64,000 nt of DNA from Onthophagus taurus (taxonomy: Eukaryota; Arthropoda; Insecta; Coleoptera; Scarabaeidae). Each line of letters starts with the position of its first letter. Positions within the stretch are counted from its first letter, which is position 1. The notes under the pieces are model-generated. The model did not search any database. It was not told the origin of the DNA and saw only the letters and a list, made by a program, of their open reading frames with translations. Location: the NCBI RefSeq assembly GCF_036711975.1, contig NC_091975.1, forward strand, positions 1,242,501 through 1,306,500. Reading direction: 5' to 3'. Below, one piece after another: positions 12,590 to 24,321 of the stretch. The position numbers were made by a program, and so were the translations under genes.

Positions 12590-13905
12590 CAGGGTGTCAC
12601 ACAAAAAACGCCCCAAGCTGTAACTTTGTCATTTACATTCCGATTTTCATGAGCGGGTTATCAAATGAAATGGTTTCATGAATACTATGATTCATGCTAC
12701 AAATAAATTTTTTCCAAGGCCGTCTTCAATTTTAAGCGATTATTAACTTTTGCTTTTCAAATTGCTCTATATATTTTTCTTTGCGTCATTGGATAGAGAT
12801 TGTTTTTCTGAATCTACTGATGTACAATACATCCATTTTGAATATAATTTTAGTAGAGAAAAGACACCTGTATATACAGGTTGCCCCACAAGAACGCCGC
12901 TAGCTGTACCTCTGTCATTTACCTTCCAATTTTCATGACCTAGCTATCAAATGAAATGGTTTGATGAATACTATGATTCATGCTACAAATAAACTTTTTC
13001 CAACGCCATCTTCAATTTCTAGCGATTATCAACATTTGATTTTCAAATTGCTCGGTATGGTTTTCTTCACGCTATTGGATAGTTCTTTTTTTCTTAATCC
13101 ATTAATGTACAATACATCAACATTAATTGTAATTGTAGCATAGAAAAACATTAAAATAGTTTCTGAACATTTTCTTAAAGTCACTTGTATTATACTGTAG
13201 TGTGCCATGGGATAAATGAAAAAACAACTTATAAGTATCATTTACAACTGCTTCGGGCATTGACGTAGCATTTAATGACTGTTATCAGTTTTGCGTGTTA
13301 TTTTTTTCCATGGCACACTGCAGTATTACAGAAGTGACTAAGACAATGTTCAGAAAATGTTTTAATTGTTTTTCTCTGCTAAAATTACAATTAATGTTAA
13401 TGTATTGTAGATCGATGGGCTCAGAAAAAAATCTCTATCCCATAACGTGAAGAAAAATATACAGAGCAATTTGAAAATCAAAAGTTGATAATCGCTTGAA
13501 ATCGAAGATGGCGTTAGAAAAAGTTTATTTGTAGCATGAATATAGCATTCATCAAACCATTTCATTTGATGTCAGAGTTACTTACAGCTTACGGCGTTCT
13601 TGTGCGACAACCTGTATATACAGGTGTCTTTTTTCTGCTAAAATTACATTCAAACTGGATGTATTGCACATCAGTAGATGCAGAAAAACAATCTCTATCT
13701 AATGACGTGAAGAAAAATATATGGAGCAATTTGAAAAACAAAAGTTAATAATCGCTTAAAATTGAAGATGGCCTTGAAAAAAATGTATTTGTAGCATGAA
13801 CCATAGTATTCATCAAACCATTTCATTTGATGCCTCGGTCATGAAAATCGGAATATAAATGACAGAGTTACACCTTGGGGCGTTTTTTGTGTGACAGCCT
13901 GTATA
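12586..13905. mobile_element. 1.3-kb palindromic element with two nested inverted-repeat shells
   Basis: The outer arms begin TATACAGGGTGTCACAC (12586) and end inverted at 13905. A second pair of related ends, TATACAGGTTGCCCCAC (about 12873) and its inverse (about 13620), lies inside. Even the centre is palindromic: TGTGCCATGG at about 13202 mirrors CCATGGCACA at about 13308. Nearly all of the element can therefore pair with itself. Outer and inner shells share internal words (ATCAAATGAAATGGTTT), so both descend from one MITE family. There is no transposase. It probably arose by insertion of one copy into another plus inverted duplication. Confidence 0.8.
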
Positions 13906-13926
13906 TGGAGCATTCTAAAAATAAGA

Positions 13927-14366
13927 CTTGGGAACCGTGATTCGCACTAGATTACCTTTGGAAAAGAAAGAGGAAAGTGTGAAAATTGTTCTGCCAAAGG
14001 TATTCAGCCCAGACCGCACCCAAAATGTACTGCGTGCAATGTTTATTTATGTTGTAATGAAAGAAAGAACTGTTTTTCTGAATATCATAATGTGATTTAC
14101 CTAAAGCAAATGCTACTTATTTTCTAAAGTTATAAAAAATGTATTATTTTTATATTAGCAAAAAAAATTTTGTATACTGCAACATCACTAAAATATATTT
14201 TAATGCTTGATGGTACTCTCAAGTACCACTATCCCCCTGGAATGGGGGGATTGTCATAGTTTGCTAAAATTGATTCCAAAGGCCTTTACCTGAGTGTATT
14301 TTGATAGCATTTTAATTCTGTCACAAAGTTACAAAATTTTTGACTTCTTGGAACACAAAGGGTTAA
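13927..14366 (+). mobile_element. piggyBac 3' fragment ending at TTAA
   Basis: Closely matches the 3' part of the piggyBac remnant at 50.6-51.07 kb: the end of the transposase frame (about 13960-14095), a hairpin of C and G runs (CCCCCTGGAATGGGGGG, about 14231), and the terminus GAACACAAAGGG followed by TTAA (14363-14366). piggyBac elements insert at TTAA with CCC/GGG ends. The 5' portion and left terminus are missing. The fragment begins just after the palindromic element. Confidence 0.8.
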
Positions 14367-14385
14367 AATTTTTTTTTTAAGTCAA

Positions 14386-14720
14386 AATTGGACGATTTGT
14401 CTTAATAAAATTAACTATAACCTAAGTACTAAAGCGGATAGAGAAAGACGAAAATATTCCTAAAGCATCAAGAAATCATAACCCAGAAGTATTTCATATT
14501 TATCTATCACCAGTGTCTAATGATATAGCATAAATCACAAAATGTCAAAATTGGACGATTTTTCTTGATAAAATTAACTATAACTTAAGTACCAAAACTG
14601 ATAGAGAAAGATGTTGTTGATAAAAAATATTCTTAATGCATTAAAAAATCATAATCCATACTTATTTCATATTTATCTATTACCAGTGTTTTATTAACAA
14701 CGATATTTATGCATCTGAGA
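14386..14720. repeat. ~160-bp tandem repeat, two units
   Basis: Two units, marked by GTCAAAATTGGACGATTT at about 14384 and 14543, continue in fixed order with AAATTAACTATAAC, a GATAGAGAAAGA word and TTTCATATTTATCTAT. The same family recurs in opposite orientation at 16510-17060, and a scrap of it lies near 24230. Confidence 0.75.
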
Positions 14721-14799
14721 GCAAAAGTATAAAAAGCGAAGTTGTTAAATAAAATTGTTAAAATTTTCCGTGCTTAAATTAAACCATAAACATTTTTTA

Positions 14800-16505
14800 T
14801 TCGAAACTCTAAATCAAATTCGTATAACCTCCGTAGATCTCGTGGCAGCGACGTTATAATCGTCGAAAAGCAGATTACGCGATGATCGCGTTAAAATTAC
14901 ACATAATCCCGACACGGGAGCGATTAATTCACTTGTCAGGGTTTTGCGCGAATCCACCGCCATGGGGCAGTTAATTACAAACGGTATTTGTCACCGAGAT
15001 AGCATTTACCTTCCTCGGCCTCACTAGAACACCAAAACCAAAAGCAAGCGAACGGAATCGTTAAGGTGAGAAAGAAACGGAATTTATGAAAGCGCGGTGA
15101 ATCGACGGATCTTTTGTGATTGATTTATTGCGACTTTGATGGATCGCGTCGTGGAACGGCCGATTTACGCAGACGCCGATTGTTGCCGGATGGAGAAAGT
15201 AAGAAAATAAAGTCGGCGGTCCCTTCGGCATTAAAAGCGACGTCTCCGAATTCAATCCAGGAGCGGTCAAAAGCCTCCCTAAGGTCGCCGGCGTCCAATA
15301 ATAAAGTGCATTAAATTTTATAACGGGAAAGGGAAAAGGGGTCGCCATATAAATCTGGAGGTGGACTGACGTTATCTGGCTCGTAGATCGCCCCAACATT
15401 TTCTCCCCAGGTGGGGGCTGTTTCAGATTCCGTCGCCTCAGCAAAAAGCTTTTTGGGGAACCCAGGTGAAACTCCCTGATCGATTTTCTCCCTTTTCTCA
15501 ATATGTATTCATAGAAACACAATAACTTTCTGAATTCCCTCTTAAATTATTAATAAAAGTACGTGATCTACATCTCTATATGATAGATAAATAATTAAAT
15601 CACTCGAAAATTCATTGGATCCCCCATAACAACGGCATCAAAAATGTAGAAACCGCTAGGGATGGCACAAAATCATCACCTTGTCCCTAAGATTGATCCC
15701 GGACTATCCGGTGTAAATCAAACCGGAAAGAGAGGGAAGAGGAGTTTATCACGTAGCGATGTAAAGCTAGGATTCGAGCCAAGAAGTCTCGCCGGATTTA
15801 TATGGAGAATCTACTATAAAGTCTTTAGCTAAACTCTATGCCAAGAAGATCTAAGATTCTTTGAGTGGCAAACTCAAACTAAAACGCATACTCTTGACGC
15901 GCGTTGAATGCAAATTTGTTTTTGCTTATCAATCGAGATTCTTTGTCCCCACAAATCTCCGAAGCGTGCCCTATTGTTCCCCGGACCAAGGTAATCTGAT
16001 TTTATAGCGACACGTGCGAAAAAATAACTGCCGTAGAATAATGGGAGAATAGAGGAAGGGTACGACAATGGAGGGCACACGCGGTTGACGTTCCGCACAC
16101 ATGGACGCCTCCGGACCAAAGAGGAAGGGAGATTTACCTACGCGACCCTCTGCAACACCGCCGCCACCCGGGTTAAAACCGCGGCAACGCTGCGGAACGA
16201 TTCGCGACAATTCGGGGTGACAGCTGCAAGTCTGACTTTGTGTTGTTTTCACTTTTTCTGTTTTTGCTTCTTCTTTCCTGACGGCTTTTTTAATTAATTC
16301 TGCGACCGAGAGGATAAATTTCACGATCTCATTACGTCAGCATTAACTTCCTGATTCCGACAAATTGCAATTATTTTCGGAAAGAGGGCTTACCTTTGCG
16401 GTACGTATTAATTTGGAGCATTAGAGTTGACAGCGACAACGTCTAAAGACGTCCCTTTCTTCCTATTAGATTCCATCTCGTCCCTTAAGGCAGAATTGGG
16501 GTGAT
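14800..16505. other. Unique, partly GC-rich sequence between inverted repeat arrays
   Basis: Single-copy DNA lying between oppositely oriented arrays of the same ~160-175-bp repeat. A 153-codon frame (15061-15522, minus) and a 117-codon frame (15971-16324, minus) have no recognisable domains and overlap frames on the other strand. I do not call a gene. Confidence 0.45.
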
Positions 16506-16509
16506 TAAG

Positions 16510-17060
16510 GCTCGTTTATATTATAAACGATTACTTTTTATTCATAATGTCTTTCTCCATCAATATTAGTAGTTAGGTTATACTTAATTTTATTAAGAAT
16601 AATCGTCCAGTTTTGAAATTTTGTGATTTAAGCTATATCACTAGAAACTAGTGATAGATAAACATGAAATCATTATAGATTATGATTTTCTTGATATATT
16701 AGCAATATTTTTTACCCATAACGTCTTTCTCCATCAGTTTTAGTACCTACGTTATAGTTAATTTTATCAGGAAAAATCGTCCAATTTTGACATTTTGTGA
16801 TTTATGCTATATCATTAAAAACTGGTGATAGATAAACATGAAGTAATTATGGATTACGATTTCTTGATGCATTAAGAACATTTTTTATTCATAACGTCTT
16901 TCTCCATCAGTTTTAATACTTGCGTTATAGTTGATTTTATTAAGAAAAATCGTCCAAGTTTGACATTTTGTGATTTATGCTAATCATTAGAAACTGGAGA
17001 CAGATAAATATGAAATATTCATTCTGTATTATGATTTCTTAGTCCATTAGGAATATAAAA
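16510..17060. repeat. ~175-bp tandem repeat, three units, inverted family
   Basis: Three units marked by CTTTCTCCATCA (about 16551, 16724, 16897) with ATCGTCCA and TTTGTGATTTA in fixed order. The sequence is the reverse complement of the 14386-14720 family. Confidence 0.75.
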
Positions 17061-19615
17061 TAGTTATTTATATTACAAGTGGGCTAGAAACTCGTGTGAT
17101 ATACAGCATTTTATCTACGACTGCTAAAAATTACTAAAAAATCAATTTCTTTAGAAAAGTCTATTTGACATTTATAAAAATATTTTGAAATGATTGTTGA
17201 CAATTTTTAATTGTCAGTTTCAACAACATGTTTACTCATCTGGAGTAAGTGTTTGGAAATGAAAAACATAACAATTAATGTTTATAATAAATAGTATTGT
17301 TTCTCTGTAAGTAGATAGCACTTTTTCTTTTGTATTGTTGCTCGTTTCAATAAATTAAGTCTGTTCTGATTAGGCTAAAAATGCGTTACGTAATGAAACC
17401 AGTGCGGTAATGAACTTCATTACGTAACTCAAATCACCTCAAATGAGTGCGGTAATGATGACTTATCCAAACAGTTGTAGATAATAGTATATTAAAAAAC
17501 AAGTTTCGTAAGACACGTTTGAAATGCACGAATTCAAGTTGAAAAACGAGTTTTTTAATGAATGAGTGCTTTAAGTCTTATGAAACGTGTTTTTTATGCT
17601 ATTTTTTGTAATTCGCGTTTTTATCCTTTTTTTTCTCAAAAATAAAATAAATTTTGGCAATGTAGGGAAATAGGTATGTAGCAGTTGGTAACAACGTAAC
17701 ACTTGAAAATAGAAATTTGAATGACAAATAGAAACTGTCAAAACACAAAACGTATTCACCTGATAAAAATGTTTCATATACACCTCCCAAAATAAGAGAA
17801 ATTGCTCAGAGTTCAATGTCCTCATCATTGTGGACCTTGTACTCGATGCTAAAAACGTGTTTAAACATCCATAGACAAACATTGTCACATTGACAACTAG
17901 AAAAATTAATGACCCAATGTCACCAACTTGAACTAGTTCCATAAAATGTTACTAAAATCTCATTACAGCATCGGATGCTGTAAGGAGTCTCATTACAGCA
18001 CCCGTTTGAGTACTGTTATAGCTTTCATTACCGTCGCGAATTACAAAAAATATTTTTAATGTTAACAACTCCTGTTTTCTAAGCAACCTTCGGATAACTC
18101 GTTATATTTCTAATTAATCAACAAATAACGTGTTTAATGGTAAGTCTGTAAAAAAATATCTTGAAAAACTAAGTTTGGACGCCAATATCCACGTGGCGTT
18201 TAACGTTTTAAGTAATGAACAATTAAATACGTTTGGTTTGTATCAAGATACATTAAATTGACGTGGAGAGTAAACTGTTCACCATCAAACGTCCCCCCAA
18301 CAATTTCGTTTCTATATTAAGACTGACGCCAAGTCGACGTCGACCGCAAAACTAACTTTTCTGGCCCAGCATATAATCCATCATCATTATCACCATTCGG
18401 CTTATTAAATTGAACGCTCCGCGGAACGGCGATGCTCGCACCTTGCGGTACTAGTTCTTAGGTGGTAATTATTTAGCCACGACGGCGGCGCCCATTTAAG
18501 AGTACATTCATCACACAATTAAGGGTTCGCAAAGTTTCCCCCGACGACGACGACGACGTCGGTGAATTAGCGTCGCGGCGCTCTTCGCCAGTTTCGCCGG
18601 CCGACCGAGATAAAGTCTGTGGGGGACTCACCTGAAACGGAGAAACAAACCGCGTTAACGAAGGGGGGTAATTAAGGCACAAGAATGGAAAGGAGGGTGA
18701 TAAAATGATAAAAATAAAAAAATCGCCTTTTTTTTCGTTATTTTTACTGTGGAATCGGAGAGGAGGGTTTTAATAACACACTCGAGCTCGCTTTTCGTTT
18801 GGCGACCGCGTTCACCACGTGGAAGGACGCCATTATTTATAGCCGATTGCATTTTAATTTAACGGTTCAGTCGTTGCTACCCTCTGGTGATCCGTTTTGA
18901 GATATCGGCCACCTTTCACCTGAGCGCAAATTACCTGGTTTACGAGGTTTCGAGATAAATTCGGTTTTTTTTAAATGTTTTTAGTCTCATTTCTGAATGG
19001 AGGAGGCAGAGTAACGAAACGAGGTCGATATGGCCAATCCATTAAAAATTAATTACTCCAACATCTGGACCACGTAAACACGACTCCCATCTAGATTCTA
19101 GCATGGACCTGTTGAAAATCCGCGTGACCGCGTTTACAACTAAGACATCGTAAAAAGTTAATTGCGAACCGTTGAAGGTTTCGCGATGACATAATCGATC
19201 GATTTATTAGTTTTAAACATTAATTTGGTATTAATAGAACAACAAGATTTAGGTGACACATTGTAGTGAAGTAACACAATGTAACCGTTTAGGATTGGCG
19301 TCGCGACGCCCGCCGTCGTTGGAAAACACGTGCGTAAATCGGGTCGGCGCCTGACGTGTTCAAACCGAAAACATCGAATTACACCGTGTTAATGACTTAA
19401 TTTTTGTCAAACTAAGTTTCCGAGAATAAGACGAGTTAATTTCCATGATTCATCGGGAATTTGACCTAAACGAAATTAGCGCCCGATTAAATTGGATTTT
19501 TAATTGTAACTACCGATTTTGACGAACAATAAACGTTAACTGCCAAACCATAGGTGATACAGAAAAATCTTTTAGACATAAATTGTTTATTGTATGTGTA
19601 TTGAATGTGTTACAA
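17061..19615. other. Unique sequence, no gene recognised
   Basis: AT-rich to about 18250, then a GC-richer patch at 18290-18650. A strong splice-donor consensus (CAG/GTGAGT on the minus strand, about 18633) is the only gene-like signal, and no coding exon can be tied to it. A 123-codon minus-strand frame (17571-17942) has no recognisable domain. Confidence 0.4.
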
Positions 19616-19617
19616 TA

Positions 19618-20146
19618 TTTACACGATGTTAAGAAAAGAAAACAACAATTATAATAAATTGTTTAGACTTCTTTGGAGCGACTGTATAATTTAAGCCTTT
19701 GGGTTGGGTTGGGTTGGGTTGGGTCTTTGGAATTCAAGTTCAGCCTTCTCCATGGTTAATTGTGACAATCCTCCATAGCCAAGACAAACACGCCACAACA
19801 ACAGGAATACATCAAAGGATTACAGAAATAATCAGAAACCATCAGCGATTACAGATAACAGAAATAAAGCATGGTGAAATTTATATTTATAAGATTGATG
19901 AATTCTTCCTGAAGATGAGGAATCGTATCCTCGAAACATGTAGAGAATGAAATAAACATATAACATCGATAAAGTACAAAATAATTCAACCTTCACATAC
20001 AATATTTACAAGATGTTAAGAAAAGAAAACAACAATTATAATAAATTGTTTAGACTTCTTTGGAGCGACTGTATAATTTAAGCCTTTGGGTTGGGTTGGG
20101 TTGGGTCTTTGGAATTCAAGTTCAGCCTTCTCCATGGTTATCCTGT
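19618..20146. repeat. ~390-bp direct repeat, Penelope-like end with TTGGG tracts
   Basis: The segment 19618-19756 recurs at about 20005-20143, almost identical, including TTGGAGCGACTGTATAATT, a (TTGGG)n tract (five units at about 19700, three at about 20088) and CAGCCTTCTCCATGG. One full unit (about 388 bp) between the copies contains the hammerhead-like motif at 19902-19948. Penelope-like elements often have such tandemly arranged terminal repeats carrying hammerheads. No protein-coding part is present, so this would be a solo terminal repeat pair. Confidence 0.6.
19902..19948 (+). ncRNA. Second hammerhead-ribozyme-like motif
   Basis: Core CTGAAGA (19909-19915), one extra T, hairpin GAGGA/TCCTC (917-921 with 928-932), GAAA (933-936), self-complementary ACATGT (936-941), and A942 as the expected cleavage position. 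ATTCTTC (902-908) can pair with GAGAAT (943-948) with one bulge. Parts correspond one-for-one to the 603-640 motif although the sequences differ, which argues for a maintained fold rather than recent copying. It may be inactive because of the extra T. Confidence 0.5.
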
Positions 20147-20149
20147 CTA

Positions 20150-21705
20150 TTTTGTCCCAGTCTTCTCTTACCATAGAATTAAAAAGTGAGAGGTGGACTC
20201 GTAGTAACCTCTCACTTATTCGCTGCAGATCTTTAAAGGTTTTGTGAATTCTTTCTCGTATCAGCGCATTCTGTCTTAATCAAGATCGACTACGGGAATC
20301 GAAACGTTTTAGAAAGAAAGCTTTAGTATAGAAGTTGTAGTAAACTTCTCAAATTCATAAATATTGAGGAAAACGCGAAATGGTGAAAATTAGCTGAATT
20401 AGGGAATTTCTCTTAAATTTAACTCAACCCAGTTGAATAAGTTTAAATTTATAAAAAAATGTTAAGTAATTTTAGATCGTTTATCAAATAGGAAACGTAA
20501 AACGGGGGAATATCATGTTTCGTGTTATCTCGTAACAAAGCTTCATCCGTCACGTAAACTTTACATATCATTATGAACGAGCCGCGATAGCCCGACCTCG
20601 GATGATTAAATTTACAATTTACTTTACGCATATCCGTAATTTAAATTCAATCGGTATGCGGTTGCGAAAAAGTTTTCAATTCAATATCGATCCTCTTCGA
20701 TAATTGCGTAGTTCGCTGAAGTACGGGGGTTTTTCTCGAATTAATTTATGCATACAACTCGTGGAAACTACATAAGAAGGGGGAACTCGACGATTTGAAT
20801 CCTAACCGTGCCAGAGGTAGACAATTCTCGGCTGGCGAACCCTTTAATTAAGAGAAAAACAGGATGCCGCCGCCAGAACAGCGCAGGTTTAACCAAACAA
20901 CACGGTCGAGGAGCGAAATTAACGCTGGAATTATCCAAAAGGTGCGCGTCCCGTCGTCGCAACCCCACGAGGCAATTACCAAGAGTTAAAGAAATAGCTG
21001 GGGACCCAGGTTTCTGGCAATGTAGGTGACAGGAACAGCCCGACTCCGCGTTTCCGCGTCCCGCCCTAATTTAATAGATTAATTTAGTAAGTGGTGCGAC
21101 GAGGTAACAAGTAAGTTAATTTTCCCCCCACAACCGCGACGTCTGGTTTCGCGAGCGCGGTTTGCGTAGAAGTTGTTCTCCTGTTTATAGTCTCTCCTCG
21201 CGAAAACGAGCGGAATAATAAAAGGAAATAAAAGGGAACCAGGTATCGAGCGCCCCCCTCGTCTTGTAAATCACGACGGGATGTGATCCACTGTGCACCC
21301 TTTCAGCCCCCAGTTTACACACATGATCGACCGTTTACCGGAGCGACAAGATCAACACATCCGACGATAGTGTTTTGCAACCTATTTGTATTCCGGCAAT
21401 AGACCCGACGTCGAAGATCGGCGAACGTAAATCAATTTCGGACGGATTTCGACCTGCTGCACCTCAGCGACATCTGCCGCGAAGCGCCGCGGCGCCAATG
21501 TGATTTGTGAGCCCACTTGATTTACATGCGCCGCCGTATACCTAACCTACTGTGTCCCTCTAGGTTTCAACTACAATTTCATTTAATTAAAAGCGTTTTG
21601 TCTCAATGGTAACTCGAGTAGCCTACACTCAACTGTCTTGTGTTTTATATGATACACATGTCTACATAAATCATAGACACGTAGAGTGATACATTAGCTT
21701 AGTTG
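20150..21705. other. Unique sequence, no gene recognised
   Basis: Includes a GC-richer block at about 20790-21540. No frame has a recognisable domain or splice context. Confidence 0.45.
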
Positions 21706-21708
21706 TTG

Positions 21709-22045
21709 CCATATTCTAGTTAGAAAGTGGAAATCATCAAAATTGCTAAAATCGATCACAACTGCCAAACTATAGGAGATGCAGAAATATCTTTTAGACA
21801 TAAATTGTTTAGAATTAACTATAAAGTCAAAATCCATAACTAGAATTTGCTCAGTTATAACCACATTCTAGTTAAGAAGTGAAAATCGTCAAAATGCCAA
21901 AATTGAATACTTTCGTTGCTAAAGTCGATGATAACTGCCAAACTATAGGTGATGCAGAAAAATCTGTTAGACATAAATTGTTTAGAATGAACCATAAAGA
22001 CATAATCCATAACTAGAACTTGCTCAGTTATAACCATGTTCTAGT
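21709..22045. repeat. ~165-bp tandem repeat, two units
   Basis: Two units share GCCATATTCTAGTT or ACCACATTCTAGTT, AACTGCCAAACTATAGG, GATGCAGAAA and TTAGACATAAATTGTTTAG in the same order. A lone related scrap (CTGCCAAACCATAGG ...) lies at about 19535-19595. Confidence 0.75.
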
Positions 22046-22232
22046 TAGGCATTCTGGTTGCGGACAGTCTTTAAGCACAACACGATGTGGCACAAATCGC
22101 AGCTAGATATTAAGTTTCTAAATGTTGCTAATTGAAGATATCATTTTTTATGTGTCTCGTATGACACATAAAATTTTTTTACGTGTGATTTTTACGTGTC
22201 GAGTATAAGGAATGTGTGGGCAGACTTCCAGC

Positions 22233-23445
22233 CAGTGATGGGCGCTAGGTAAATACCCGGCGGGTAGGTATTTCTAAAATGGGTATTTATCCGGGTATTT
22301 ACCCCGGCCCAGGGTAAATACCCAAACAGTGGGCATAAAAGTGATACCAGTAAAAATATATCAGATTCTAAAAAAAAAATGAAGAGGAAGATGATGATGA
22401 CGTTGAAGACGAGGAATTGTCAATAATCAAAGACGAATCTGTCGTAATTTAGATTACATCAAGTTATTATGATTATTATCATAGTTGGACATAGACCTCC
22501 CCTATTCTGTTCCATTCGATTCTATTCTGTGCTGTCTGAATCCAATTGTTGGTCAGTCTTTTGATGTCTACTTCGTCTGTTCGCTCACGGTCTCCACTCA
22601 AGCAATCGTTTTGTCCACTGCTCACTCTTCATTTACGCGACATGACCCGCCCAGTTCCAGTTAAGCTTTGCCACAATGTTGACCACATCATTTACGTCAG
22701 TTCTTCTTCATAGCTCTTCATTTCGTATGTAGTCCCTCAGAGTTAGACACAGGATCGACCTCTCCATCTATCTTTGCTTTACTTGGATCCTCCTGGCAGT
22801 GGCTACCGTTAATGTTAATGTTTCAGAGCCTTATGTCATAACCGGAAACACGCATTGATTGAAAGCCTTTCTTGGCCTTTTCTCTTGAAGATGTCTCTAA
22901 GTTTCCCGTAGACTCGCTTGTTTGATTATCTCTCTACACGAACCTCAGAGCCAAGATATACGTAGCTGTCAATCCTTTCAATCTCATTATCCCCAATGTT
23001 GATGTTAGAGCTGTTGTTTCTCCTCGTTGAACTATATCGAAGAACTATATCGTCCGCGTAGCGCAAATCACTTAAGCATTTGAAATCAAGGTTTATGCCT
23101 TTTTGGGTCCAATCCAGTTGTTTAAATGCACTCTGAGTACTGTGATGACCAATTTGGGTTCAACAGTGTATCGCATTGTTTTACTCACAGTACTTTACTA
23201 CTTCTATTCTCTTCAGTACTTTCATGCAACTTTACCGTCATTGTAGCATTCTTGTAGATGTTATAAGTAAGTTTGGTATATCGATAATCGACTCTGCATT
23301 CTTGAAGTGCTGCAAAACTGCCATCAACTCAATTTAAATAAAATTTTATAAATACCTCTAAATACCCATATTGGGTAAATACCCCCGGGTATATATCCAG
23401 GAAACTTACCCTTGAAAATAAATACCCGGGTATTTAACAATACTG
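22233..23445 (-). mobile_element. hAT-type element carrying an RTE-like LINE segment
   Basis: The left end CAGTGATGGGCGCTAGG and right end ATTTAACAATACTG are bordered by an exact 8-bp duplication CTTCCAGC (22225-22232 and 23446-23453). CAGTG ends and 8-bp duplications are typical of hAT transposons. Subterminal sequence is rich in repeated GGGTATTTACCC-type words. The interior (about 22480-23330) is minus-strand LINE sequence, reverse-transcriptase-like and matching 49.2-49.6 and 51.4-51.73 kb, full of stops. No transposase was found, so it is non-autonomous. The same composite occurs at 49.1-51.94 kb. Confidence 0.8.
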
Positions 23446-23453
23446 CTTCCAGC

Positions 23454-24320
23454 CTTAGATCGTAAAGGCGAGGCAGTGACTGGTTGGAGGAATTATCGCT
23501 GCACCCATCACCGACCGCCTAAACCATTTCCCACCTCCGGGGCCGCCCATCAAGGTGCTTCTTCGGAGTTACCTCATTTTTGTCTTATGCCTTTTTCGTC
23601 ATGGGTAGTCGGTGGGGGTGTCGGGGGTACCCCCACCTATATAATGAGATAAGCTGTGCGCGTCATTTGCCGTCCATCTTGTCTACCACGTAGCATATTA
23701 AAAGCTTATAATTTGAATTAGATAGAGTGAAAATAAATGTTGAGATCGTTAAGAAAAATCTTCATTTGTCACTTGCGCCTATCCACAATAAACGTATTAA
23801 TTTCGCGAGAACCGTGGACACAAAGAGTTCCGTGAAGCAACCTTCAATTATTCGCGGAGAAAGGCCTCGGAACGAGGAACAACACGAACAACCGTGAAAC
23901 GAAGATAAATTACGTTCTGAAAAGATGAGTTTTTGGAGTTCATCGACGCGAAGTCGGCATGAATTTGCGAATACATCAAAGTCTAAAAAGCGACGCTCCC
24001 ACTTTTCATTATGCCGCGTCGTTGTGGATTTCCGAGCGGCCCCCGGAAGAAAGCGAACGCCACCCTTCACGGAAATGAAACAAACAAGAGAACCGTTTCA
24101 CCGGCACTTGTTTTACGTTTTTAAGAAAAAATCGATCTTTAAAATCGTTTTTTTAAATTAAAGTTATTATAAACTAGAGATGTTATAAAGCAGTATTTTT
24201 GGTACAACTTTTCCTCAAGATTAATCAAGAAATTATAATCCAGAATTATTTCATATTTATCTGCCACCAGTTAGTTTATAGTTTATACATCATATCATGA
24301 ATCTCTTTTTTGATTGTGTT
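23454..24320. other. Unique sequence, no gene recognised
   Basis: Single-copy DNA with overlapping frames on both strands at 23762-24161 that reflect base composition. A scrap of the 14.4-kb repeat family lies near 24225-24275. Confidence 0.45.
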
Positions 24321-24321
24321 G

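Noticed and set aside
15061..15522. 153-codon minus-strand frame
   Set aside because: No domain, no compositional or splice support, and it overlaps another frame on the plus strand in the same GC-rich block.
15760..15800. GATTCGAGCC resembling a tRNA B box
   Set aside because: No matching A box or cloverleaf could be drawn around it.
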